Part shown: in pieces, positions 15,968-27,200 of the stretch
Position numbering within the stretch: position 1 is the stretch's first letter
Layout: every line of letters starts with the position of its first letter
Assembly (NCBI GenBank): GCA_017464475.1
Contig: JAFTZQ010000015.1
Coordinates: 1-64,000, forward strand
Length of the DNA stretch: 64,000 nt
Source of the DNA: Paludibacteraceae bacterium
GTDB lineage: Bacteria > Bacteroidota > Bacteroidia > Bacteroidales > Paludibacteraceae
Direction of reading: 5' to 3'
Position numbers and translations under genes: made by a program
The notes under the pieces: generated by a model
Told to the model about the DNA's origin: nothing
What the model saw: the letters and a program-made list of their open reading frames with translations, nothing else
Database searches by the model: none

Positions 15968-16215
15968 TTATGCGTTCCGCAGTTTTGGAACGATCTCCGG
16001 ATGAGGGGATTTCATGAACTGAACAGCGCGGTAAATAGTGCTTCTCGTAACATGAAAATAGCACGACAGTTCGGTATAACTCATCGTGCTATTTTGGCAA
16101 TAAAACTCATAATACGCCATCCATTGCAGGTAATAGGATGGCAAACCGTACTCTTTGATGAGAATGCTCAGTTCTCCCTCCTGTTTTTTTTGAGCAGGAA
16201 TTGATACTTGGTCAT
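15968..16215 (-). CDS. HTH protein read through a -1 frameshift at an A8 run
   Basis: The zero frame starts MTKYQFLLKK and stops after 15 codons. A run of eight adenines (complement of 16184-16191) lets a -1 shift join it to an open frame QEGELSILIKEYG...PEIVPKLRNA that has no ATG of its own. The joined product has 82 residues and contains a helix-turn-helix (YTELSCYFHVTRSTIYRAVQFM). Either programmed or slippage-mediated expression, or a recent one-base indel. It lies directly upstream of the phage-like unit and could be its regulator. Confidence 0.6.
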
Positions 16216-16250
16216 AGAAATGATAAATGATGGATTATAGATTAAAAATT

Positions 16251-16285
16251 AAAAGGCCCACTGTTGTTGTCAGTGAGCCTTTTTA
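16251..16285. terminator. Bidirectional hairpin terminator
   Basis: AAAAGGCCCACTG, loop TTGTTGT, CAGTGAGCCTTTTT. It serves the lipoprotein gene ending at 16385 (minus strand). No gene is visible in 16286-16384. Confidence 0.8.
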
Positions 16286-16384
16286 GGAATCAGATTGATT
16301 ATATGTTAACGGTTTATATAGTATTCTACAAAAGTTAACGCACCAGCAGTAATTTGACTTAAAGAAAAACGGCAAAGCCCGCAG

Positions 16385-16849
16385 TTACGGAGCGCAGACA
16401 AAGGCAGGGATGAACGGTTCGTCAGCATTGCCTTGCTGGGTGTCAGATACGTACGGGAAAGCGTCCTTGGCCTCAAAGAGGTTCTTATAATGCGCGGAAT
16501 AGTAACGGAGCGTAACGGAAGTCGGTGTTACGCCTATAGGCGCACCGATATACAAATAGAAGAACCCCTCATTAGGAGACGCCACACCGAGACATGTTTC
16601 ACCGGAGAAAGCAGCAAGGAGGTCGTTGTCCATAAGGACAAAGTCTGCTGCGATATCCGGATATTGCGCTGCAAGATCCACCTTAATCACCGCCGTCATG
16701 GAAGAGGTGAAGTCATGGTTTGAAGATGTGGTCCATGCAGGACGAGCCACGTTGCCATTGAACGACTCAGGAGCGTTCTTATCTTTGCAGCCGACTAAGG
16801 TGCAAAGGAACAATGTACAAAGTACTAAAACAGATACATATTTCCTCAT
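16385..16849 (-). CDS. Lipoprotein with secreted-protein module, unknown
   Basis: 154 residues. Lipobox LVGC near residue 20; the signal core LVLCTLFLCTLVG is partly encoded by a GTACAAAG-type repeat. The mature part (FVLMDNDLLAAFSGETCLGVAS..GFFYLYIGAP, then SVTLRYYSAHYKNLFEA) matches in pattern a C-terminal block of the giant protein at 18232 (KVLAICNNECVGMANVAF, VFLTVYG, VRFQLWQASTGKVYEL). It is therefore a free-standing copy of that module. Last gene of the surface operon. Ligand unknown. Confidence 0.75.
   Translation of the reverse strand: MRKYVSVLVLCTLFLCTLVGCKDKNAPESFNGNVARPAWTTSSNHDFTSSMTAVIKVDLAAQYPDIAADFVLMDNDLLAAFSGETCLGVASPNEGFFYLYIGAPIGVTPTSVTLRYYSAHYKNLFEAKDAFPYVSDTQQGNADEPFIPAFVCAP
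16797..16831. repeat. GTACAAAG-type array in a signal peptide
   Basis: GCAAAGGAACAATGTACAAAGTAC-type units encode the hydrophobic core of the lipoprotein signal peptide, as at 6279. Confidence 0.55.
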
Positions 16850-16884
16850 TTTTTCACAGATTTATCGGATTTAACAACTGTATA

Positions 16885-17010
16885 TTACCAAGCTTTTATT
16901 TGTTTGTCTCCTCCGCTGATAGGAGCGGTTTGCTTACCACTAACGGAGAGGAGAGCAGAAGTGAGTTGTACAGAAATGACATCTGTACGGGGAGATGTAT
17001 ATTTTCTCAT
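16885..17010 (-). CDS. Small peptide of 41 residues, translationally coupled
   Basis: MRKYTSPRTDVISVQLTSAL, then LSVSGKQTAPISGGDK and ending QIKAW. The start codon overlaps the stop of the LRR gene (ATGA), and the peptide has the layout of the short Bacteroidales peptides that begin MKKYxxPxxxV and end Gly-rich. Function unknown. Too short for most gene callers. Confidence 0.65.
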   Translation of the reverse strand: MRKYTSPRTDVISVQLTSALLSVSGKQTAPISGGDKQIKAW

Positions 17011-18266
17011 AATTTCTGACCGTTTAACGAGAACGTTTGACCGTTCCGAATGATTACAAGTTGGCCGTTGCGCAGGACTATGGTAGCAGCCTCACCCCGA
17101 CCCTCCCCTGAAGGGAAGGGAGAATCTATGCCGGTAGGGGTAGCGATGATGCGTAGCGTTGCGGGCATGCCACGGCGGACAGGCGAGTACGAAGCACCGC
17201 TATTGGCTATTTGGAACCACGCACGGAAGCCTAACATCTTCGCCGATTCGTCTTCTCCGTCCGTAGGCCAGAAGAGTTCGTTACCGCCGCCTAAGAAGAG
17301 GTTAAGGTGCTGCTCCCCGTCGGTGGCATCGCCGATGTGCGTCTTGCCGTAAAAACCGTGGTAGGTTACTCCTGTACCGTTCGTGGTCTCGGCGGTGTTG
17401 TCATCGTCCCAACCGTCTATGTCCGTGAAGTCCATACGCGTGATCACTTCGCCGGTATTGTTCCATTGGATCAGGTAGGGCACCCCTGCCTCGAGGCGGT
17501 TGGTGTTCACCTTCGTGATGTCAAAGACCAGCGTTCCATTCTCCACAGCAGCGTCGGTGAAGGTATAGACCTCTACGTTGTCTCCGCCAAGGGGCGAGGC
17601 TGCCAAGTCGGATACATTGAACGGCAAGGTCAGGGTATTGAAACACCCTGCCTTGCGAAGCGTCCGGAAGAGCGTGACAGAGGTGAGGGACGTACTGCGG
17701 TAATCGTTGATTTTCGCCTCCGTATTGCTCAGCTCATCGCTCTCGTCAAGGAATTGACAATCTGTCAGTACCGTATTTTCGTTATAGCTGTTCCAGTTGG
17801 TCTGGTCTCTATAGGTACCGAGCGCAGGGACACAGATATGCAGACTGGTGTGGCATTGGGTAAAAGCATCCGTGCCCAGGTCCGGTGCATAATACGGTCG
17901 GCAGAGGACGTGTTGAAGCGCCGTACAAGCGTAGAATGCATACGCACCGATGTTAGTCACCGTAGGCGGGATAACCACATTATTGAGTGACGTGCATCCT
18001 TCAAAAGCATAGGAACCAATCTCCGTCAGGTTATCAGGGAAGATAACCGCTGTGATATTCGTACAGTCCTTAAACGCCTGCGAATAAATCGTCGCCGGTT
18101 GGGTGGGGTCGGGCGATGTCAGAACAAGCGTAGTGCTATTCATCGCGTAATCCAAGTTGTCGCCGTATGGCGGATCACTCGCGAAAGCCGTACTTACTGC
18201 CCCAACGAGCAGGGCAGTAAGTAGCAGTTGATTAAAGTTTCTTACCTGTAACATCATATTTTTCAT
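17007..18266 (-). CDS. BspA-type leucine-rich-repeat secreted protein
   Basis: Signal peptide (LLLTALLVGAVSTAFA), then about four LRR_5 units (IYSQAFKDCTNITAV, IGSYAFEGCTSLNNV, IGAYAFYACTALQHV, LGTDAFTQCHTSL). A beta-rich region of about 200 residues and a C-terminal tail NGQLVIIRNGQTFSLNG of the type 9-like kind follow. Probably surface-exposed and adhesive. A palindromic element is translated just before the tail (FPSGEGRGE). The start codon lies inside the 3' end of the giant gene (up to 35 bp overlap; MLQVRNF at 18254 is an alternative start), so the two are coupled. Confidence 0.85.
   Translation of the reverse strand: MKNMMLQVRNFNQLLLTALLVGAVSTAFASDPPYGDNLDYAMNSTTLVLTSPDPTQPATIYSQAFKDCTNITAVIFPDNLTEIGSYAFEGCTSLNNVVIPPTVTNIGAYAFYACTALQHVLCRPYYAPDLGTDAFTQCHTSLHICVPALGTYRDQTNWNSYNENTVLTDCQFLDESDELSNTEAKINDYRSTSLTSVTLFRTLRKAGCFNTLTLPFNVSDLAASPLGGDNVEVYTFTDAAVENGTLVFDITKVNTNRLEAGVPYLIQWNNTGEVITRMDFTDIDGWDDDNTAETTNGTGVTYHGFYGKTHIGDATDGEQHLNLFLGGGNELFWPTDGEDESAKMLGFRAWFQIANSGASYSPVRRGMPATLRIIATPTGIDSPFPSGEGRGEAATIVLRNGQLVIIRNGQTFSLNGQKL
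17091..17124. repeat. Palindromic G/C element inside the LRR protein
   Basis: CTCACCCCGACCCTCCCCTG followed by AAGGGAAGGGAG, in frame, giving SPFPSGEGRGE just before the C-terminal tail. Confidence 0.75.
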
Positions 18267-21200
18267 TGTTGCGGATAATTATTACGTGGTTGTCTTCAAT
18301 TATCTTGTAGGGACGATGCTCATCCATGCGGAGCATAACAGGAGCATTGAGCGAACCGGCATGTGCATCCGAGGCATACGAAATCGGTTGTTCTGCTGTG
18401 AGCAGCGTGCCATCCTCTGTCTCGAAGCGGAGAGCACCCGACTTGTCGCTCTGGATCGTAATGAAGTAATGAGCCTCCTCCTGCTCCCCATGAAGGGAGA
18501 GAGGTTCAGCTACGCCTACCAACTCATCGCCGATGAAGACCTTGATAATTGGTAATTGATCATTATCCTTTGTACTTTGTACATTGTCACTTTGTACTTT
18601 CGCTATCATGGTCATGTTGGTGGCGGCGCTTGGGTTGGTAAACTCGGAGCCGTTGTTTGTAGCCTCCGCCGAAACGACGCGTTTGGGCGCTTTAGCGCTC
18701 TTGTCGTAGAAGTTCACTGTGACGTTGCCTGCTCCCATGCGGCGGAAGAGGTATCCTTCGCCCGGACGGACGGTTGTGAGGTTACCTTCCCATTTCTTAT
18801 CCTCAGAGAAATACGCGAAGCGGTCATGACTCTTCAGTAAGTCTCCCGGCGTAGCTTTGTCATAGTAGTCAGACAGTGCTTCCATGACCGTTGTTGCCTG
18901 ATTGAGCAGACACGGCATGGCATTCCACCTACCGTCGCCACGGAGCGTGATATGCATTGAGTCCGGCGCCAATTGATCACCGGCTATGCGCATCATGTTG
19001 CCATTCTTAGCATAAACCATATATATCAGCGAGTGATGCAGATGGTCAATATCTCCTTCGAAGCGGTCTCGTATCTGCGAATAGGTAGAGAACAGCTGTG
19101 AAGCGGGATCCTTGATGATGTCACCTTTCGTCCATGGATCGGAGCTGTTTATGCACTTGCTTAGCACGCCCTGCGTTTGGGTCAAGTCAAGGTTGACGGA
19201 TATCCACGACCAGCCTGCTTTCAGCGGAATTGACATCGTCTCGGTGCCGGTGGTGGTGAGATAGAGCGGTGTGGCATCACCGCAGCCATATACTTGTCCG
19301 TGGGCGAAGAGGACGTTGCGATCCGCGGAGAGTTCATAGACCTTACCTGTGGATGCTTGCCATAACTGGAATCGTACAGTCTTACCGCTCATTGCCTCGG
19401 AGCCGTAGACGGTAAGGAATACGGCAGACTTGTTCGTCTGGTTATCGAAGGCAACGTTCGCCATGCCGACGCACTCGTTGTTGCATATCGCCAAGACCTT
19501 GTCGTTCGGATCGGAGTCATAGACATTCCCTATCTTCACTTGTCCGCAGAGCGACATGTTGTACGGATACTTGCCTGTTTCGGGTTCGTTGTACGGGCAT
19601 TCGGTCGTTACTTCTACCTCTATGAGGAGTGGTTCAGACAGTCCCTGATCGTCTGTCAGATAGACGATGTGGTTATGCAGACCGGGTTTGAGAACTTCCT
19701 TGACGGTGAAAGTAACCGTCTTCTCATCCTCTGCTTCGAGTGTACCTTGTGCGGGCGAGACAGAGAGCCAAGTAGGCAGGTGGTCAATCGTATATTGACG
19801 CGTCATACCGGTTTGGTTCATTATAGTGGTCGTGTTACGCGCTACGGAAGACTGTTCATAGTCGGTCACGATCTGCAATGAGCGCCCGCCCCATACAATG
19901 CTGTTGAGGTTAGCATAGACGGTCTGCATGACAGGCGACGGCAAGCGGTTGCCGTTGAGGTCTTCGACGTCACGTACGGTGAGGTACATCGTGCGTTTGT
20001 TGATCTCGCGCGGCTGCGCCTTGATATTGATGAGCAGTTCGGATTCCTGATAGGTCCAGTTGAACGGCAGGTTGGTGAGCAGTCCTCGGTCTCGGACAGG
20101 CGCATAGTTGCTCTTGTCGGCTTGCGAAGCGAGATCGTCCACGAGCAGCGGTTGTACTTTCTCTACCACCTTGCCGTTAGCGTCGCGGAAGACGCGCTGG
20201 TTATCGGTGCTGAAGACTTGCTCCATAACGCCGGAAGAATTGCGTTTAACGCGCGAGAAGGTAAGGAGGTTGATCAGACCCATCTCCTCGCCGTTAGGAG
20301 TTTGCTTGCCGAACTCGGCGATGAGTTCCGCGGGCAGCGCCTGCTCGAAGAGACATACATCGTCGATGTTACCCTCCAGTCCGTCTGCCATCCAAACGGA
20401 CGTACCGGCAAGTGCACCGATACCGATGGTGGGGAACATAAGGATGAGTCGGTTGTCGATATAGAGCGTACCGCTGTTGTAAGTCTTACTGATGACGAGC
20501 ACGCAGTGATGCCAGTTGCCGTCAGTCAGATCCGCAGAAGCGAACTGATCCACATCGCCTGCCGTAAAGCGGATAGCCCCGTCGCTGAACGCGAGCTGCA
20601 TGGTGACGGAGTCGCCCATAGCGGTACCGAAGAGCGAAATGTTATCCTGCTTGGCATTATCGCTACGGAACCAGCACATGAAGGTGTAGTCCTCAGCTTC
20701 AGTGCGCGAGAAAAGCGTCGGCTGCAGGCGCACCTTGTTACCGTTGGTAGCGAGGGATATACCTTGCGGATTGGTCCACGAGAGCCCCTTGGCTGTAAGT
20801 GTAGCACCGGAGGCGAGATCGTCCATCGTGTTACCCTTGCTCTCCGAGAGCGGATAGTATGCCAGCAGTCCGTGCTCATAGCCGGTGAGGCGACGCAGGT
20901 GGGTGTTAGCTATCTCGGCGGGGCTGAGTGCCTTGGTCCATATGCGCACCTCCATCATGTTGCCATGGAAGGGGTTTTCGCCGTTTAGGCCGCAACCGAA
21001 ACGCAACGGAGCTGCTTCGTTCTGCAGCACCCATCCGATGAAGTCATTATCGGTGATATCCTTCGTTCCGGCATAGAAACGGATGGTGTTCTCGAACAGC
21101 TCATAGGACATGATGACACGCGTGAAGTCGGTGGACGACAATTCGTCCATTGGCTTGGAGAGGTACTCCTTATGGCTTCCGTCGGACTCGGTAGAGAGTT

Positions 21201-24200
21201 TGAGACAGTTGTCCGCCGTGAGGCTGAAGGTGAAGGAGTATTCCTCATTACCATGGGCAAAGAGGATCATCTCGCGTCCTTTCTCGGCGGGTTTGATGAG
21301 CATGTCGATGGTAAGATCGGTGATGGCCAACTCACGCGAAGCCTGGCTGGCGGCGTAGTGGTCGGCCTGGCCGTCGAAATAGAGCGAGGTGGTCTGCGTG
21401 ATACCGGTGGCATTGGTCACACCGAGCACCTGGAAGTTGTTATCCTCGTCGAGCCAGTTACCGGCAATCGGTTCACTGAAGCGCAGCTTGATATCCCCGT
21501 CGAGTTTGAGGATACCGTTAGCGGGCAGCGGTTTGCCGAACAGGACAGGCGGACGGGTATCTTTGATACCGCTGATGACGGGTGATTCCTTGGTGACGAA
21601 GCCCGAGCCGTAGCGGCAGAAGGAAACGGCACGCAGGTCGTAGTTGAGTTCTTTCGGATCACGCTCTCCGTAGAAGCGGAAGGGAGTGATACGTCCGTTC
21701 TCGATCATGGCTTTGTTACCCGTAGCCTGGTTATAGAGGCTGTCGTCGGCGAAGAAGGAGCACTGGGTTACCCATGCGTCGTTGTTCTCCGTGGAGAGCT
21801 TGTATTGGAATTCGATATGGTCGAAGTTCTTATGGTGGATATCGAATCCGTCGATGGTAATGGGCAGGTAGTAGCCGAGCGAGTCACGCGCCGAGAGGGT
21901 GTTCATCACCCATTTGTCTCGTGGATAAGCGATCTCGACGGGCGAGGACTGCGGCAGATAATGCACGGAGAACTTGAGCGAACTATATATCTTCTCACAT
22001 GCATCGAGGCTGAGTTGGAGCTCCATATCGTTGTAGTCATCGGCTTGTCCGCGATAGACCTCCATGGTCTTGACAACGGGTTTGCCGGCCACGAGATAGA
22101 GCGGATAGCCTGCTGCGATAGGCACGCCGTCGATGAATACTTTCGCACCATCGGGATTGCCGCCCGCGAGCGAGAGATGCATGTATTCGCCGGTCTGGAA
22201 AGGAGTCTGCATGTCCGCATTGTTCATCAGCGTGAGGCGGAAGATAGCGGGTTTGTCGGATGCTACATTGGTCTGCTCGTAGGTGTTGATTGCCATCTCC
22301 GGTTTGGCTGCATAAAGCGTACCATTGCCGATAATGGAGGTACCGGCATTGTAGAACTTGGTACGCTCTTCGCCCTCATGCGGACAGTAGGAACTACCGC
22401 CTTCGGTGTAGAAGACATAACTGCCGTAGCACAAGGAATCATTCTCCATTTGGGTTTCCTCACGAGATACTGCCGAACCTTTGTAGAAGACGCTGTCCAG
22501 ATTGGCGCGGAAGACGGAAACGGAGATGTCTCCGTGCGGGTCAGGCGAGAGGGTAAAGCCCACTTTGCGGCTGACTACTGCTTCGGTGGAGCGATACTCG
22601 TCGTTGGTATAGGACAGCACCGGTTCAAAGACAATCTTCCATTTTGCGGTAGAGGTTTTTCCCTCCAGTTCTTCCGGTTTGTAGGTCATATTATCGCTAA
22701 ACAAATCCGTTGCGTAATTGGTGAAGTTATCAGCAATGATCTCGCTTACCGATTCACCGATAGCCTTACCTGAACTTTCCCAGAAACTTTTCATATTTTT
22801 CAGATTAGCGAGTGTTAGGCGCTCTGCCACAGCTGTTCCGGTCTGTGACAAATTGTACAACCACAATCCTTCCTGCGGCATGACGGTGTAAGAAGCGCCG
22901 TAAGCATAGTTGTCATTGCGGGTGTAGGTATTACTGCCGCTGACGGAGTACGTGCCGAGTCTTTGTCCCGACATACGCGCCATGATTTTCTCCTTCTCGT
23001 TGTTGGAGATGATGGTGATCCATTGCATGACACGTTTGTTGATTGTCGCCACCTCATCGGGGAAGGGTTGCTCGGAGATCTTGGGTGCAATCATCTCGTA
23101 GTCCGTGGTCTTGAGCGTATCGGAAGCAACAATCTTCTCCTGCAGCCCCTTGTACCAATAGACAGGAACACCGCGTTGGTTGGCAACGGTCTGTGCCGTT
23201 TCCCGATCGGGGAAGTTCTCCAGCAAGTTCAGACGTTGCATCGCGAGCGTCGGAATGATCGATTCAAGGATGTATTTCTGCGAGTAGATGAAGGTATTGT
23301 CGATTATTGAACCGATGACGGATTTCTCTCCGGTGACGAGGTAGAACTTGTGTCCGTCGGCATCTGTACCTTGCGCCAGGAGCTTGATGGCTCCACCTTG
23401 ATAAGCGGTCTGACGTGCCTGCCAGAGACTATCAGAGATGACGGAAACAGATTTCGCCAGACCGGTAACGATACTACGTGTCGCACCAAGGTACACATCT
23501 GCGTTAGCGCCTACTCCTGAATAGGAGGAACTCGTCGCTATACGCGAAGAGGTGGTAAACTCATAGCTGTACTTGTTCGTCCAATCCCATTCCCAAGTGA
23601 AGGGGATAGAGAGGGTGATAGCACGATTGGTCTCAAAATCCGATCCGGCATACGTACCAGTGCCTGCCGGGGCCGATACGACACCGACACTCTGGGTGAT
23701 ACCATCACCCCATTTGAGACCAATCTCCGCACCTCCTTCCCAATGGGTACGAGAACTATAGCCGAACTTATAGGTACTACCCTGCTCGAGCCATGAGCTA
23801 CTGCCCATTCCACCCGGGTCACGAACGATATCGAGCAGTACTATATCCGCTGACGAAGAGCGAAGGGTCTTGTTGCGTACCACATCTCCGCTGACGAAGG
23901 CTTGGAAGAGGTCGGTCTCGACAGTGTTGCCTTCGGTCTTGAGGGCAGCGCTGACGCTGCGCAAAGCAGCCACACCGGAGTTAGTGAAGTCGATATTGTC
24001 ACTCTTGAGCAGAACAGACGTGTTCTTGCCCTCATTGTCGAGTTCGTAGGAACGACTCTCGGTAGCCGAATGGAGACCATTGCGGATGGTAACTGAACCG
24101 CTGCGGACAGGCACGCGGTCGATAATACCGGTCTGTTTGTTGTTATTATAGCAGTATTCCTCATAAGCCGATACCATGAACTGGTACTGACGGTTGTATA

Positions 24201-27200
24201 AAAAGACAGGATAACCCAAGGTATATATGGCTTCGCCGTTCTGCTCGGTATAGAACGACAGGTCGTATGTCTTACCATCCATGTCGGTATATTCGCCCGT
24301 TTGCTCTCCATATCCGGCTTTCTCCATACCATAGAGGAGTTGGGTCATCTTGATCTGGACAGGCGCACGGTAGATGCGGTCGTAAACGGCGTTATAGGTA
24401 ATCGTGCTGTCGTTGTAGGTATCGTAGATATGATTCAGCGGCGCATTGGTCAGATCGAATGTCTCGCTGCCCGTACCTGTGGGGAAGAGAGTGGCATAGC
24501 CGTTGGCAGTAGCCTGCACCACTTTGTACTTGACGGGGAAGAGGTCTGCCGCATATTCACCCGTCGCGACATCCGGACGGATGATGATACGTTTCTGCTC
24601 GAAGAGGATATCCGTACCTTGGAGGGATTGCTGCAGCGTATCATGCGTCAGGTCGTCCGGATCATGGACGATATGGGCGGTGTTATCGCCTTCGAGCATG
24701 AGCACCAGTTGAAGGTCATCACCCAAGTTGTTCTTTCCCAACCCGAAGCCGTGCTTGAGGTCTTTCTGGTCATTACCTCCGGCTACTCGTCCTACAAGAC
24801 GCACTTTGGTGGTGTCGTAGAAACGCACGCCGTCGAGCGCCTTGACGAGCGAGAAGGTCGTGTCCGTGCCTGTGACGAAGAGCCAGCCGTCGTTCTTGAA
24901 CGTATGTCCGGGTTTGGCTACTTGCAGGCGGCAAGGCATGGATTTGGGAACAACCAGTTCGAAATTACCGTCCGTGCCGGTGCGATAGATGATATCGCCT
25001 CGGCGGATGGTATCGCCGTTGAGAATGAAATAGGCATCAGTTACCGGGATGGTCGAGAGGTCGTAGAGCACACGACCGGTGAGCCGAACGGAGCTGGTAT
25101 TGACGAAATGGATTGCCGACGCGACGGGATGACTCGCATCCAGCGCCACGGTAGCCACGCCGGAGGAGGTGTTGCTATAACTGAAGGTACCGTACTGCGA
25201 GGTAGGTGTGACGGTATAGATCGTACCCGTTGTGAGATCATAACTCAGACTGTCAAACAGATAAGCACCGGTGGCATCCGTTGTGAGGGTCGCCAAGGTC
25301 TGCCCATTCGAGGAGAGAATGACCTGTACGCCTGCCATGCCGGTATTATCCGGCATTTGGATCATACCGGATATCTGTCCGTAGGGCGAACGCCAGCCTT
25401 CGGCGGTCTTGTAATTCGTCGAAGCATTGCCATTACAGGTATAGTACGCCGTGACGGTATACTCGTAGTGCTGATCGGGCACGGCGGTCTCGTCGAAGAA
25501 ATAGTTATCCTCTCCCCGATAGATGATCTCGGGAGCCTCGGTGGAGCCTTTGATCACACGCTTGACCACAAACGAATCGACTGCCGTCGAGTTGACGGTC
25601 CATTGAAGTTGTACACCGGACTTGAGTTTATCGCGGGCGTCGCCCTGCGAAGCCATGAAGGACGTCACTCTTGCCGCTTCCGAGACGTAGAACTTCGTAC
25701 CGCTGATGGCTACCGGCCGCAGATAGATAGAATCCGGGAGACGGAGGGTGGCATTGGTCGGGTCGATTAGTACTTGGTAACTATAATGGGTACAAGGAGC
25801 ATCAGCCACATCGGATATATGCGCCATCCAGCTACCGTCCTCCATGCGGACGATGCTGTCTTGTGGCACGATGATATCCACGCTCTGACCGGTCTCCTGC
25901 ATATTGCGGCGCAGGATAAGACGCGCGGTGCGATCCCAGGTACAGCGGCCGTAGTCGCCGTTGAGCGCACTCAATTTAGGATACAGAAGTTCCTTGATCT
26001 CCGAGGCTTTAGCGGCAATAAGACTATCCTGCGCCGGAGAGAGCTCCGGAGAAATCGTTTTCCATTTATTCGTTATCCTCACGTGCTGCCCATAATAAGG
26101 GTCGGTCGGAAAGTAAGTGAACTCTATTTTATCATAGTTGTCGCGGTTATCGTACGGGCTGAAGTAGGTCGTGGCAGTAGAGTAACAATTATAGAACCTT
26201 GTGGGAAAAACTGCATCGTTGGTCGCGATGAGATATTTCACTTCACCACGGCAAGGAACGCGGTGTTTGGTTTTGCCGGGTGATGCCGGCTTACCCGGAT
26301 ACGGACCGTACGGCTCCTGACCATCCGGATACTTGAGGTAGATATATACCTGGCACCCGTGTGGTACAAGATTACCATCCTCATCTATCACCTTGTCATT
26401 ATATTCGAGGATATAGTTGCGAGAGCCGTCATCGACATAGTTGTGCGCATTCTCGTAGGTCAGTTCGCATTCATCCAGCGAGAGGGGACGCGGACCAATT
26501 TGCATATTGTCGATAGCAATGGAAAAATGCAGCTTTTTGTTTTTCGCAAAGTCGGGGTCAATGGTATAGTTCGGCTGCGTTTGTTTGAGAGGCGCGAGAT
26601 AGGTCGTTTTGTAGAGCTCGTAGGACTTAGCGAAATCATGGTCCCACTCCCAGATAGCAGACGAGGTACGACGTACACGATAGTACACCGGAGCGGACGG
26701 TTTCTTCAGTTTCAAGGCCGTCAGCTTCAGATCAACCGATGCCACGGGTTTATTCTCTGCATTGTACACCGTATAGTCTTCTAAGGTAGCATATAGCTGG
26801 GTATCTATCGTATCGGTTCGCAGCTCTGTGCCGTTCCACGCGATGCGGTTATCGTCCACGAACTGATAGAGACTGTCGGTGGTTTTCATCGACATCAGTT
26901 GAACGGTTTGCGCATCGGAGAAATCGCTTTGGAAGGCACGCTGGATCTCGAAATAGTCACCCTGAATCAAATCCTTGGCTTGCGGGTATTTCGTATGCCA
27001 GGTCACAATATTCGCACCGGTATAGCTGCCGTATTCATCCTGCTGCGCCGTTGCCTGAAAATCATAGATACGGTGGTATGCCGGAACATGTACGGCATTC
27101 GAACGAATGGTCTCTATGTCTTCTGTTTCCTCGTTGCGATAGACCTTGAAGGCGGCATCAAACGCGTAGTAGCCCGAGTCGGAAGTAGGTACATACATCG

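Noticed and set aside
12960..16215. Prophage
   Set aside because: Small phage-like genes occur, but there is no integrase, terminase, capsid or tail gene and no attachment site.
24301..25770. 489-codon open frame on the plus strand
   Set aside because: Shadow of the giant surface protein gene; composition follows the opposite frame and no start signals are seen.
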